Of a stretch of DNA of 64,000 nucleotides, positions 9,810 through 22,180 are shown in pieces; within the stretch, counting starts at the first letter, position 1; the number at the start of each line of letters is the position of its first letter. The stretch is from Solanum dulcamara (lineage: Eukaryota; Streptophyta; Magnoliopsida; Solanales; Solanaceae): the NCBI RefSeq assembly GCF_947179165.1, contig NC_077237.1:62913523-62977522 (forward strand), read 5' to 3'. The notes under the pieces were generated by a model that was given only the letters and a program-made list of their open reading frames with translations, had not been told where the DNA came from and ran no database searches. The translations under genes and the position numbers were made by a program.

Positions 9810-11814
9810 TGTCACGACCCAAAATGGGCCGTGAGTGGCACCCACACTTAACCTCCTGGGTGGGAGAACCAATGATACAAACCCAAACTAATAAATATAA
9901 CAATAATGCGGAAGCTTAAATAAATACGTTTTTCCCAAAACCTGAAAATCATCACATCAAGGACATATAATTCTAAATACTAAGTCTAGAATGTCAAACA
10001 CTAATATAAAATAAGTGACATAGTTCATGTCCGAACACTAAGGACATCATGTCATGACTAAGAGAATCCATCACGAGCTAGAAAGATAGCTCACCCTTAA
10101 ATCCGATGAACTTGAGACGGACTAGAGCTGAGATCGAGTCGAAATCTGTGGAACACTCGCTGCACTCCACAAAATAAAACAAAGAAAGATACAAGTAGGG
10201 GTCAGTACAGGAAAATATGTACTGAGTAGGTATCATCGGCCGACTCAAAATACGAATCAATATGCAATAAGTAATAGCGGGAAATCAACCGTAGCTCTTA
10301 ATATGTGGCAACCAACAAGACCAAGATCAAGTGACAACACAATGAACAATTTCATAACCAATAAACAATATCAAGATCACACAGGAGGACTCATGCCTCC
10401 ACATCACACTCTTTTGGAAAATGAGTTATTGGAGATTGGGTAGTATTAAGTAATTTTAATTTATTTTCCTTTAATATTATCGTGCCGGAACGTGACACCC
10501 GATCCAAATATACTGTGTCGGAACGTGACACCCGATCCAAATATACCGTGCCGGAACGTGACACCCGATCCAAATATACCGTGTCGGAACGTGACACCCA
10601 ATCCAAATATATTTAATTTATCATTCTTCATGATTACATTCCACTTCATTAATAATATTTCATCAAGCCTTCTTTATTCAAGGCACCATTTTTGATAGGT
10701 CAAGTTTAAGATTATGGATTTCATGGCCTCGGGATTTCAGACCAATCACAACAACATATCAACCATCCAAACCACAACAATTAAATGTGTAGTAAACTTC
10801 ACACATTACTCAATGAATATCAATCACTATTAAGAGTCTATCTATGATATGAAATAAAAACCATAACCTACCTCAATCGAAGAACCAAAATCAAGCAAGC
10901 TCATTGACCAACGCTTTTCCTTTCTTCAATGCCTCAGGACTTTTCCAATCTATAAAGTATACCATATTCGTAAGCAAACGAACCCGTAGACACCAGTATT
11001 ATATATATGTTTAACCTAGATCCAACAACTCACCCAAACTCTATAATCAATTCTTAAATTTTGATACCAACTAATATCTCAAGTCTAGGGTTAGGTCTTA
11101 ATTCTTCCAAATAACATAAATTTAATGGTATTCATATAATACAATACACCTAATATTTAATCACCTATTTCATTATGCCAAAATATTAAAATATAATGTG
11201 ATAGCCCGCAAGAATTTCTCTTAACCGAATTTACAAGCCCAATACATTAACTATGAAAACAACTTGTAAACCTATTCTTTATATAATAACATATAATTTC
11301 TAATGATTAATACCTTATTGGTACACCAAAAGTCAATGACAGAACTAAGAAGACACATTATTTGAAAATATATTCTACACAGTTCAATTATTATATTTAA
11401 TTTAAACCTTACATTACCAAATTGTTTCTCTTTTAATTGGTTATCAATACTGCATGAATTGACCCATCAATAGTAAAGAAATAGTTACAGAAACATGAAT
11501 TTGCAACCTTACCTGAATGAGGCGTGCTCTCGACGGCGCAGGTAAATTTTCTCCTCTTTTTTTTTCTTTTCTAAAACCCTTATGTATTGAAGTAATAAAT
11601 ACCTCTAACTTATTTTAATAATATGAAATAAGTTGTATAGGGTATTAAATATATTATCACTTTAGCCCATTAACTAAATAAGTTATCTAAACTCATCCCT
11701 CAATTAATAACCATAGTTATGGAAAAGTCCAAAATACCCATTAAAAATTTATGGGGTGAGTCTTTTATTAAATAAAAAGCCCTACTATTCAAAACGACCT
11801 AATGGGTCATTACA
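9810..11814 (-). repeat. R4: solo LTR inserted in EPRV ORF2
   Basis: A complete LTR of 2005 bases with TG…CA ends: it starts TGTCACGACCC and ends GGGTCATTACA on the plus strand, so it is a minus-oriented TGTAATGACCC…GGGTCGTGACA element. It has a perfect 5-base duplication TACTT and no internal region, which fits LTR-LTR recombination. It contains the 33-base tandem repeat at 10481-10612. Its termini are like those of R5 and R8, but the interior differs enough to call it a separate family. Confidence 0.92.
10481..10612. repeat. 33-bp tandem repeat, four copies, in LTR R4
   Basis: Four head-to-tail units of exactly 33 bases, each containing CGGAACGTGACACCC followed by ATCCAAATATA. They differ by a few C/T changes. 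The period is a multiple of three, which creates open frames on both strands (10391-10695) that are not genes. Confidence 0.95.
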
Positions 11815-12300
11815 TACTTGTTCTATTATTTTTGTCACCACTTGAGTATTTTTAATTTCTAAGTCTTTAGGTTTTTCTATTATGGTCCTTATTAATTTTT
11901 CTATTTCTATTTTTGTAGGTATTTTTTTAAAATTAAACTTTGTATTTAAGTATTGAATTTTTCTATCAATTTCTAATTCTTGTGACTTTAAGAAATCAAA
12001 GTTCTTTTTGAGTCTATCTAGTATTTTATTTTGTTTACTTTGGGTTTCTTGTATTGTCGCTAAAAGTCTTATTATACTCTTATCCCGTTGTTAGGTTTTA
12101 TCGCTAACATTTATTATTAAGTCTATTAATGTATTATGCTTCTTATCTTTAGGATGTAATATATGTTCTCCTTTGGCGAAGTTACACTTTATGATATTAT
12201 TTTCTTGTAATGATCTATATTTCTTTTCAGGGTGTATTCTCAAATCTAAGTATTCAAGTTGTCTTAGTGAATCTATTTTGTTATCCTAAAGGACTCGTAA
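11815..12300 (-). pseudogene. EPRV ORF2, 5' part, minus strand
   Basis: This is the reverse complement of about 27440-27930 in the plus-strand copy and contains the same run of landmarks, such as GGAGAACATATATTACATCC reversed. Several stops interrupt the frame. Together with 9697-9809 it formed one ORF before solo LTR R4 entered. It encodes a Lys/Glu/Ile-rich, probably coiled-coil protein. In plant pararetroviruses small ORFs at this position precede the polyprotein and are often virion-associated; that role is only inferred. Confidence 0.7.
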
Positions 12301-12587
12301 TCTTCCAAATTATTTCGTATAATTCTATTTTATTAGCACTAAATCTGATGTCTGCTTCTACGTTAAAAATTTCTTGAAGTAAGTCCATCTAATGTCTAAT
12401 TAACGATTCTATATATGGAGTTAGTATTCGAAATATTGGTTTTGTTAATTGTTTCTCTAACCAATTTAAATTCTTTTAAAGATTTTTCATGGATTATTTA
12501 AGCTCAGATCTATATTTTCTTTCTTGGTGTATCCAATGTTGTCTTAATCTTATTTTATGAATATATTCAAGAGGCATAAGATATTCA
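12301..12587 (-). pseudogene. EPRV ORF1, 3' part, minus strand
   Basis: The reverse complement of about 27155-27440, up to the shared AAGAGGCATAAGATATT. There the viral sequence stops abruptly and retrotransposon leader sequence begins (12588). Stops are present. No function can be assigned beyond being the small ORF upstream of ORF2. Confidence 0.65.
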
Positions 12588-12643
12588 AGACTCGGCTTGT
12601 ATACACGTGAGACTTATGAACTTGGGGCTCTGATACCATTTTT
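12588..12643 (-). mobile_element. Stub of a second R5 copy: 56 bases of leader with primer site
   Basis: These 56 bases nearly match 19939-19994, the R5 leader next to its 5' LTR, including the primer site TGGTATCAGAGC (minus strand, 12627-12638) directly abutting the LTR at 12644. A primer site on the outside of what should be the 3' LTR means this LTR also once served as the 5' LTR of another unit. This is the signature of a tandem LTR-internal-LTR-internal arrangement whose left unit was deleted. Confidence 0.85.
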
Positions 12644-14830
12644 TCATGACCCAAATATGGGTGTGATGACACTCATCTCAATCTACTGAGACAAGTCAGC
12701 CTAATACCCAATGGAAAATAGATGCGGAAGAAAATGAAATAAATATAAATTTAACTTAAGTGAAAACACGTAAAAACAAACTCAAACTCCCCAAAGATTG
12801 GTTGTCATATGTACAAGCCACTAATACATTACCAAAATATAAAAGAAAATACAGTCACAATGTCTTTGTCTCTAGAATAGGACTAAAACATGATAAAAGA
12901 GTAAGAGGTGTTTACTAGATGGATATAACGGCTACCTCAACACTCGGAATGATAGCCTAAGAAGTGGTAGAAAATGCTAGAAGATCAAGCAGGTCTGGGC
13001 TCACAACCTACACAAGTATGGAAGCAAGGGGTGAGTACCAAATAACATGGTACTCAGCAAGTGGATAACTAAAACTAAGACAAACTTAATAGATACAAGT
13101 ACTCATGTCCTCCCAACCAAACCTCCTTAACTATAACCTACATAAAATCAGCCCAACTCTACACTTGTACAATAACAACAGCAATATAGTCCACGAATAC
13201 TCATCAATAATCTCATCAATGAATCATATCAAGTCAAGTCAACATATACATAGCAATATAGGGGTAAACACAAATTCACAAATATCAGAAAGGTGCAATG
13301 CAATGCAATAAAATAATGCATGTCTGTCCTATCAGTACACATCCGCTGAATCACAGTCTGGAACCCATGGGGGACATTTCTGTTCATGTAACCTGCCACA
13401 GAATGTGTGGCCCATCCCCTCAATATATATATCTTGCCACGGAGTATGTGGCCCGGCCCCTTTTATCTCATAATACTTGCCTCGGAGAGTATAGCCCGAC
13501 CCCTTTGTTTTATAATACCTGCCACGGAGCGTGTGGCCCAACCCCTTTTGTTTTATATCATTTTCAGTCTCGACACAATACGTCAGAACCAATGCAATCA
13601 ATTCATGTTCATATAATTCACGATAAAAATATTACAAAAATAATAATTTTTCCTATCTCACATCAACATAGTAATTTCGCATGTCCAAAATAAACTCATA
13701 ATCACAACATATCAATTCCACTAATACATGTAATTAAATCACCATTTTATACCCCTCATCTCCATCTTTAAGGCCAATCATACAGTCAATAACCCAGTTC
13801 AATTCTCATTACTCCTCAGTACACATAACATGGAAATACAAGCATCTATAAGCTTAAACTGAGGTTTAGAAATTCACTTGCCTCAAATGATCAAATAATT
13901 ACTCCGAGACCTAAGTCTTCTCCTTTCGCTGGGTTTCCAAATCAATGTAATATAATCAAATGAATAATCATCATAAGATTTCAAAATTAACAACATTCAT
14001 ATTACTATATGTCTAGCCTAGACCCAAAAACTTACCCAAATCTATAATCAAATCCTAAACATCAAGTCTAGGGTTAGGTCTCAATTCCTCCAAACATCCT
14101 AAACCTAGTATTATTCACATAATACAATACACTTAATATTTAATTTGATATACCAATATATCAAAATTTGAATAATAATATGATAGCTACAAAAACGAAT
14201 AAAAAGAATCCATAATCAACCCAAGTTGTACGAAACTAGTATGACTTAATTTGCATGAACGAAGAAAAAACCTTATTATATTTTCAAAAATTCATCCATA
14301 TCTATCTCTTCTAAACCATTTTATCATTATAATACTTATAATCTGATCTTCATTACTTCTATTCCTACTGTTACTAGAAATTAAAACTTACCCACCAAAC
14401 TAGAGGCAACCACGTTGCACAAAAACTAATTTCCAATTCAAAACTCTTCTCAGCCCAACACTAAAATGAGTTAAGCAACATATACATATACTAATTTGCA
14501 GAACACGAATTAGCCATTACCTGAAGCAGTTTTGGTAGCTCTTCATGGGCACCGTAGATAAGTTTTTCTCCTATTCTCTTTTCTTTTATTTTTAACTAAT
14601 TATGTATTAAAAGTGAAAAACCCTACTAATTATTTTAATAAATAAAGTGGTATAAGATATTAACTAGACTAACACTTTTGTCCATCAATTAAATTAATTA
14701 TTTAAAATCACTCCTTAACTAATTAATCGTAGTTACCAAAAAGTCCAAATTTATATTTATTTTTTTTCGGAGAGAGTATTTTATGGAAGAGAGATGACTT
14801 ATTCTCAAATTGACCAAACGGGTCATTACA
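12644..14830 (-). repeat. R5 3' LTR
   Basis: 2187 bases; the left edge is mutated to TCATGACCC (TGATGACCC in the partner) and the right edge is GGGTCATTACA. It contains an approximately 43-base minisatellite at 13395-13559 that produces overlapping open frames on both strands (13105-13693), none of them genes. Confidence 0.9.
13395..13559. repeat. About 43-bp minisatellite, four units, in R5 3' LTR
   Basis: Diverged units built on CTGCCACGGAGCGTGTGGCCC followed by a C/T-rich tail and an AT-rich spacer. The same array occurs at 20745-20908 (R5 5' LTR) and 37052-37211 (R8). Confidence 0.85.
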
Positions 14831-14845
14831 TTATCCACCATTAAA
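14831..14845 (-). other. R5 polypurine tract region
   Basis: The minus strand reads AATGGTGGATAA just inside the 3' LTR. It is purine-rich and correctly placed to prime plus-strand DNA, but shorter than the tracts of R6, R7 and R9. Confidence 0.5.
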
Positions 14846-16486
14846 AATCGTGTTCGTCCCCGAACATAAAGTAAAGGAATATACTTGAAGATTCAAAAAC
14901 ATTGGGATATCTGGTATGCATATCATCCTCTATCTCCCAAGTCGCCTCTCCGATTGAACGGTTCTTCCATTGTACCTTTACTGAAGCTATCTCCTTGGTT
15001 CTAAGCTTACGAATCTGCCTATCTAGAATGGCTATAGGCTCCTCCTCAAATGTCAATTCTGGACCCAAATCCACTGAATCGAGTGACAACACATGAGACT
15101 CATCCAGAACATACTTTCGAAGCATGGAAACATGAAACACGTTATGCACAGCCGATAAGCAAGGTGGCAAGGCCAATCTATAAGCCACCTCTCCAACTCG
15201 CACCAAAATCTCAAATGGGCCAATGAGTCAAGGGATAAGCTTGCCCTTTCTCCCGAACCGCATCACGCCCTTCATGGGAGACACTCGAAGCCAAAATATG
15301 ATTACCCACCATGAACTCCAATGGTCGAACTCTTCGGTCTGCACAACTCTTCTGCCTAATCTGGGCGGTCAAGAGTCTACCCTGAATCCTACGAACCTGC
15401 TCTATAGCATCTTTAAGCAAATTTGTGTCTAAAGAGTCCATCTCATCTAAATCAAACCATCCAATAGGAGATCAACACCGCCTACCATATAAAGCCTCAA
15501 ATGGAGCCATCTAGATACTAGAGTGATAACTGTTGTTGTAGGCGAACTCCGCTAGGGGCAAGTGTTGATCCCATCTAGCACTAAAATTAATTAACAAGCT
15601 CGGAGCATGTCCTTCAACACCTGAATCATCTGCTTGGACTGACTATCGATCTGTGGGTGAAAAGCTGTACTCATATCAAGTCTCGTACCCAAACCATGTT
15701 GTAATGCCTGCTAAAAGTGTGAAGTAAATACTAAACCTTCATCCAAAACAATGGATACTGGGACACCATAAAGCCGAATGATATGGCTAATATACAACTG
15801 GGCTAGCTTATCTGGTGTGTACCTCACCTTAACTGGAATAAAATAGGCAGACTTTGTCAGTCTATCAACAACCACCCATATAGAATTATAACCACCCAAG
15901 GCGGGAGGTAAACCCATAATGAAGTCCATGGTGATCATTTCCTACTTCCAAGTGGGAATAGGCATCTTCTGACCCACACCCCCAGGCCACTGATGCTCAC
16001 ACTTTACCTGCTGGCAAGTCAAACACTTAGATACGAACTCTGCGATGTCCTTCTTTATCCCACACCACCAATAGTATTAGCCCAGATCATGATATATCTT
16101 GGCTGCTTCTAGATGGATGGAATACCTTGAATAATGGGCCTCTTCCAAAATATGTCTAGTTAGGTCACCTACCTTAGGCACACAAATTCTGCCGCCAATC
16201 CTCAGTACTCCTTCTAAATCAAGTATTGCATCCTTAGCTTCACCTCTTAACACCTTGTCTCGAATGATACATAACTTCTCATCCTCAAACTGTCTCTCCA
16301 AATTTGCTCAACCAAGGAATAACGTGCCTCCACAAAGGCAAGAACACCACTATCCTCTAAAATCTGCAACCAGAGAAGACTATTAGCCAGCCTCTGAATA
16401 TCTCTAGCCAATGGTCGCTTCTCAACTCGGATCGCGGCAATACTCCCCATACTAGAGAACTTTCTACTCAAGGCATCCACCACCAC
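14841..16486 (-). pseudogene. R5 integrase with chromodomain-like C-terminus, broken
   Basis: Three minus-strand pieces appear. 16301-16077 has the zinc-binding start (EAHYSRYSIH). 15938-15711 has the catalytic core start (MDFIMGLPP, VVDRLTKSA), whose usual DRGTQFTS box is altered to DEGLVFTS. 15206-14841 holds the C-terminal [10 protein letters not shown]…FHVSMLRK stretch and the tail [14 protein letters not shown]…VQWKN, which resembles the group II chromodomain of Tekay-type chromoviruses. Such tails are thought to guide insertion to heterochromatin. Frameshifts and stops separate the pieces, so no working integrase is encoded. Confidence 0.85.
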
Positions 16487-16542
16487 ATTGGCTTTTCCTT
16501 GGTGATATAAATAGTCACATCGTAGTCCTTCAACAACTCAAG

Positions 16543-17870
16543 CTATCTACGTTGCCTCAAGTTCAGATCCCTCTGATTGAATATATATTGATGACTCCTA
16601 TGATCGGTGATGACCTCACAATGCACACTGTATAGGTAATGACGCCACAACTTAAGAACAAAAACTATAGCCGTTAACTCTAAATTATGAGTAGGATAGT
16701 TTTTCTCATGGGCCTTCAACTGTCTCGAGGCATAGGAAACCACTTTCCCCTTCTGCATTAACACTCCACCTAAACCAACACTGGAAGCATCACAGTATAT
16801 AGTAAATCCCACACCTTTCTCGGGTAGCATCAAAACAGGAGCCGAAGTCAATAAAGCCTTGAGCTTTTGGAAGCTCGCCTCATACTCATTGGACCAATGA
16901 AAATCCACGACCTTCTGAGTCAATCTAGTCAGTGGAGCTGCAATAGTGGAGAAGCCCTGCACGAACCGTCTGTAATAACCAGCTAACCCCACAAAACTAT
17001 GAATCTCAGTAGGAGAAGTAGGCCTTGTCCAACCTCTAACTGCCTCAATTTTAGCTGGATCCACTCTAATCCCCTCTTTGGACACCACGTGTCCTAAGAA
17101 TGTAACAGAATCAAGCCAAAATTCACACTTGGAGAACTTTGCATACAATTTTTCTTCCCTCAACTTTTGAAGTACCAACCTCAAATGGCGGACATGATCT
17201 GCCTCAATCTTGGAATATACCAAGATGTCATCAATGAATACTATCACAAAAGAATCTAAGTATGGGGAAAAAACTCCATTCATCAACTCTATGAATGTTG
17301 CAGGGGCATTTGTCAACCCAAATAACATCACTAAAAACTCGTAGTGACCATAATGAGTCCGAAAAGTTGTCTTAGGGATATATGATGCCCTAATCTTCAA
17401 CTGATGATAACTGGACCTTAAGTCTATTTTGGAAAACAATGCCGCTCCTTGTAACTGATCAAATAAATCATCAATACAGGGAAAATATACTTATTTTTAA
17501 CATTTACCTTATTTAACTTCCTGTAATCGACATACATCCTCATAGTCCCATCTTTCTTCTTTACAAATAGAACCGGTGCACTCCAAGGAGACACACTAGA
17601 GCGAATAAACCCCTTACTCAACAAGTCTTGCAACTGATCCTTCAACTCCAATTCAACTGGAGCCATGTGATATGGAGGAATAGAAATAGGTTTAGTGCCA
17701 GGCTCTAAGTTAATAGCAAAATCAATGTCCCTATCCGGAGGAACACCAGGAAGATCAGTAGAAAATATATCAGAAAACTCCTTAACCACTGGAACAGTCT
17801 CTATAGGAAGCGACTCAATACTGGTATCCCAAATAAAGGCCAAACAAGACATACACCCTTTATTAATCAA
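16543..17870 (-). pseudogene. R5 reverse transcriptase and RNase H, broken once
   Basis: Frame 17870-17424 (148 codons) has the RT start ([33 protein letters not shown]). Frame 17439-16543 (298 codons) continues with [21 protein letters not shown], the active-site motif [15 protein letters not shown] and RNase H ([13 protein letters not shown], then TDHRS). The two overlap in different frames near 17430, so a single frameshift is the main lesion. This is the best-kept RT in the first half of the window. Gypsy family, not pararetrovirus. Confidence 0.92.
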
Positions 17871-17956
17871 CCATTGATCATGAATATATGAGATAACCTT
17901 ATTGGGATAGGAGCCACTAGCACCCTTCCACTCAATCCTCGGGGCACCAAGTATAG

Positions 17957-18331
17957 CTAAGGTACAGTTTTAGCATAATAATTGAGAATAGCACGATGGG
18001 GAGAAATCCAATCCATACTCAATATCATATCAAAACCTACCATCCCCAGAATAATCATATCTACCCAAGTATCATACCCGGCCAAGGAAACAAGACAAGA
18101 TCGATATAGTTGATCCACCACTAAGGGCTCACCCACGAGTGTAGAAACATAAACGGGCATGGACATATGATCATATGTCAAATCAAAGTCAAATGCAAAA
18201 TAGGCAGATACATAGGAAAATGTAGACCTTGGATCAAATAATACAGATGCAGGTCGATGGCAAATTGGGACAATACCTGTGATAACTGCGTCGGAAGCCT
18301 CAGCCTCAAGTCTCTTGGAAAAGCATAACAC
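17957..18331 (-). pseudogene. R5 protease region
   Basis: A 124-codon frame contains VLFDPRSTFSYVS where gypsy proteases have D-S/P-G-S-T: the Gly after the catalytic Asp-Pro is Arg, probably a G-to-A change and expected to disable the enzyme. The later MILSMDWISPHRA block is the usual end of this domain. It lies between Gag and RT, as in all chromoviruses. Confidence 0.8.
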
Positions 18332-18349
18332 TAAGCTCCCCTACCACCT

Positions 18350-19786
18350 CCGACCTGCCCAACACCTCTACCTCCTCCCTAAGTGACTATAGCACCACCA
18401 GCACCCCTACCAGAAGTGAGACCACCTCTACTAGTCTAGGCTCTACCTCGACCTTTAACCGATGCCTCTGGTCTTCTAACTAAATATGAAGAACTAGGTT
18501 GGGTTCCTTCTCGACCTTGATATGTACACTGCCATGAAAGATGATCCAGATAACCATAAGTATAACATGCTCTCCTATTCGAAAACCTCTGCAATGAACC
18601 TGAAGAATTTGTATAACTACCTCGGCTAACCGATCTCTACTTTGACCCCTGGTAACTCTAACCTGTACTGTAGGACCCACGATGTGTCTGACCATCCTCA
18701 GAAGCCAGCATAGATACATGAACTAGTCCTTTATGCTGGAAGGAATCACGTCCTCTATAGGACCCTTTACCTTCAAATGAGGTACCCAAAACTTGAACAG
18801 AAGCACAGGCCCTCTTAGGGTCCCCAAAATCCTCTCTCTCTATCAACTCCGCCTCCTTAGCAGCACCCACAATGGACTGGAAGGAAGCGCCCTCACGGGT
18901 TGGTCAAAAAGCTACTGTACGAATGGTATAGTTTAATCCTCGCACAAATCTGCGAATCTACTCTATCTCATCAAGAAGGATAGCCATGGCATGTCTGGAC
19001 AACTGGTAGAAACTAGTCTCATACTCAGCAATTGTAAGTCCCTTCTGCCTCAAATTCTTGAACCATAATTGGCTCTTCCTTTATACTCCAGGGGACGAAA
19101 TGGTCATAAAAGGCACTAGCAAACTCATCCCAAGTCATCTGGGATAACCCAATTGTCTTGGAACTCAGATATACTCTCCACCACTCTCTAGCTGGCCCAT
19201 ATAAATGAAGTGTAGTATAACGAACTCTGTGAGTCTCAGCTAACCCTACTGCCTCCAACAACTCTCGGCACATGGTCAAGAATTCGTGTGCATCCTCAGT
19301 CTTCCCACCCTGAAACTGTGGTGGGTCTATTTTTAGGAACCTCTTATATCGGCGTTGCTCGTCGTCAGTCAACATGACTACCGGTGTACCTTGAGTTCCC
19401 CCTACCTGTACTCTACCCTCATTAGCTATAGGGCCCATAGGTGGCTGGCCTATCGGATCCTGAATAACTAGAATCTGATGCTGCCTTGGGGTCTGAGCCC
19501 CTGCTCTAGTCTGAGAATGCTCGGGGGTACCATTTGTCCTCACACTCTTATTAAATCCTTCAAGCGTATCCAAAACTCGCATCAAAGTGGCCTGAAGTAA
19601 TAGTGCAGTAGCAGGCTCTGGATAGTCCTATTCCTCTCTAGCATCAATCTGTGGATCAAGAGGAATCGCTCTAGAATGACCTCTAGCTGGTTCCGCTGCT
19701 TGGGCACGACCTCTGCCTGCCGCCACACCCCGACCACGGCCTCTAGCTCAGCCTCTATCTCTAGCCGTAGTTCTGGTCCTGGCCAT
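18350..19786 (-). pseudogene. R5 gag, broken
   Basis: ATG at 19786 gives MARTRTTARDRG and then an in-frame TGA at codon 13 (19750-19748), followed by an Arg/Gly-rich start. Frame 19585-19025 (186 codons) carries the capsid domain with DAHEFL, REWWRVYL and WDEFASAFYDHFVP. A frameshift follows, then a linker at 18870-18658. Near 18545-18590 lies a zinc knuckle in which the second Cys is Tyr (CYTYGYLDHLSWQC instead of CxxC…H…C). Gag forms the virus-like particle in the cytoplasm. This copy has at least two frameshifts besides the stop. Confidence 0.85.
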
Positions 19787-19977
19787 CTATCAAAAAGGAC
19801 ACGCGAAAGTTCAGTACTAATACAAGTAACCACGCACGATACAAAGTGAAAGAACAAAGGGAAAAGTTTCCTAAAAGTCCTCATAGCCTCTCAAAGATAA
19901 GTACAGACGTCTCCGTACCAATTCTCAAGACTCTACTTAGACTCGGCTTGTATAAAAGTGAGACCTATGAACTTGGG

Positions 19978-19989
19978 GCTCTGATACCA
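19978..19989 (-). other. R5 primer binding site (initiator tRNA-Met)
   Basis: TGGTATCAGAGC on the minus strand, five bases from the 5' LTR edge at 19995. Confidence 0.9.
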
Positions 19990-19994
19990 TTTTT

Positions 19995-22180
19995 TGATGA
20001 CCCAAATATGGGTGTGATGACACTCATCTCAATCTACTGAGACAAGTCAGCCTAATACCCAATGGAAAATAGATGCGGAAGAAAATGAAATAAATCTAAA
20101 TTTAACTTAAGTGAAAACACGTAAAAACAAACTCAAACTCCCCCAAGATTGGTTGTCATATGTACAAGCCACTAATACATTACCGAAATATAAAAGAAAA
20201 TACAGTCACAATGTCTTTGTCTCTAGAATAGGACTAAAACATGATAAAAGAGTAAGAGGTGTCTGCTAGATGGATGTAACGGCTACCTTAACACTTGGAA
20301 TGATAGCCTAAGAAGTGGTAGAAAATGCTAGAAGATCAAGCAGGTCTGGGCTCACAACCTACACAAGTATGGAAGCAAAGGGTGAGTACCAAATAACATG
20401 GTACTTAGCAAGTGGATAACTAAAATTAAGCCAAACTTAATAGATACAAATAATCCTGTCCTTCCAACCGAACCTCCTTAACTACAATCTGTATAAAACC
20501 AGTCCAACTCTACACTTGTACAAAAACAACAGCAATATAGTCCATGAATACTCATCAATAATCTCATCAATGAATCATATCAAGTCAAGTCACATTTACA
20601 TAGCAATATAGGGGTAAACACAAATTCACAAATATCAGAAAGGTGCAATGCAATGCAATAAAATGATGCATGTCTGTCCTATCGGTACACATCTGCTGAA
20701 TCACAGTCCGGAACCCATACGGGACATTTCTGTCCATGTAACCTGCCATGGAATATGTGGTCCATCCCTCAACATATATATCTTGCCACGGAGCATGTGG
20801 CCCAACCTCTTTTATGTCATAATGCTTGCCACAGAGTGTGTGGCCTGAACCCTTTTTTTCATAATACCTGCCATGGAGCGTGTGGCCCGACACCTTTTGT
20901 TTTATATCATTTTAAGTCTTGACACAATACGTCAGAACCAATGCAATTAATTCATGTTCATATAATTCGCGATAATAACATAACAACAACAATAATTTTT
21001 CCAATCTCACATCAACATAGTAATTTCGCATGTCAAAATAAACTCATAATCACAACATATCAATTCCACCAATACATGTCATTAAATTACCATTTTATAC
21101 CCCTCGTCTCCATTTTTAAGGCCAATCATACAGTCAATAACCCAGTTCAATTCTCATTACTCTTCAGTACATATAACATGAAAATACAAGCATCTATAAG
21201 CTTAAACTGAGGTTTAAAAATTCATTTGCCTCAAATGATCAAAGAATTACTCCGAGACCTGAGCCTTTCCATTTTGCTGGGTTTCCAAATCAATGTAATC
21301 TAATCAAATGAATAATCATCATAAGATTTCGAAATTAACAACATTCATATCACTATATGTCTAGCCTAGACCCAAAAACTTACCAAAATCTATAATCAAA
21401 TCCTAAACATCAAGTCTAGGGTTAGGTCTCAATTCCTCCAAACACCCTAAACCTAGTAGTATTCATATAATAGAATACACTTAATATTTAATTTGATATA
21501 CCAATATATCAAAATTTGAATAATAATATGATAGCTACAAAAATGAATAAAAACAATCCACAATCAACCCAAGTTGTACGAAACCAGTATGACTTAATTT
21601 GCATGAACGAAGAAAAAACCTTATTATATTTTCAAAAATTCATCCATATCTATCTCTTCTAAACTATTTTATCATTATAATACTTATAATATGATCTTCA
21701 TTACTTCTATTCCTACTGTTACTAGAAGTTAAAACTTACCCACCAAACTAGAGGCAACCACGTTGCACAGAAACTAATTCCCAATTCAAAACTCTTCTCA
21801 GCCCAACACTAAAATGAGTTAAGCAACATACTAATACATATACTAATTTGCAGAACACGAATTAGCCATTACCTGAAGTAGTTTTGGTAGCTCTTCATGG
21901 GCGCCGTAGATAAGTTTTCCTCCTATTCTCTTTTCTTTTATTTTTTAACTAATTATGTATTAAAAGTGAAAAACCCTACTACTTATTTTAATAAATAAAG
22001 TAGTGTACGATATTAACTAAAACACTTTAGTCCATCAATTAAATTAATTATTTAAAATCACTCCTTAACTAATTAACCGTAGTTACCGAAAAGTCCAAAT
22101 TTATAAAGAAAATAATTTGGAGAGAGTATTTTATGGAAGAGAGATGACTTATTCTCAAAATGACCAAATGGGTCATTACA
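19995..22180 (-). repeat. R5 5' LTR
   Basis: 2186 bases, from TGATGACCC to GGGTCATTACA, nearly identical to 12644-14830. Minisatellite at 20745-20908. The frames at 20585-21210 on both strands lie in this LTR and are not genes. Confidence 0.92.

Larger units (their letters stand above)
12644..22180 (-). mobile_element. R5: Ty3/gypsy chromovirus (Tekay/Del-like), nearly complete, minus strand
   Basis: LTRs lie at 12644-14830 (3') and 19995-22180 (5'), with a tRNA-Met primer site, gag, protease, RT, RNase H, integrase and a chromodomain-like end in the order of chromoviruses. A 155-base LTR sample differs at 3 positions, so this is the youngest element here. Coding frames carry stops (for example TGA at Gag codon 13). 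It has no target duplication because the left side is a tandem stub. The right flank is EPRV leader sequence, so it sits in EPRV. Confidence 0.9.

Noticed and set aside
10391..10695. Overlapping open frames on both strands and a repeat array that could suggest a CRISPR or a repeat protein
   Set aside because: The 33-bp units are contiguous with no spacers and lie in an LTR. The frames exist only because 33 is a multiple of three.
13105..13693. Several ORFs on both strands (also at 20585-21210 and 36886-37347)
   Set aside because: They lie in homologous LTRs over the 43-bp minisatellite; frames are not conserved as coding and overlap on both strands.
14902..15432. Plus-strand ORFs at 14902-15096 and 15223-15432
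   Set aside because: They lie antisense to the R5 integrase, which has clear motifs.
19978..19989. tRNA-Met-like words at several places
   Set aside because: Only 12 bases match the tRNA 3' end and they abut LTRs or a viral leader; they are primer sites, not tRNA genes.
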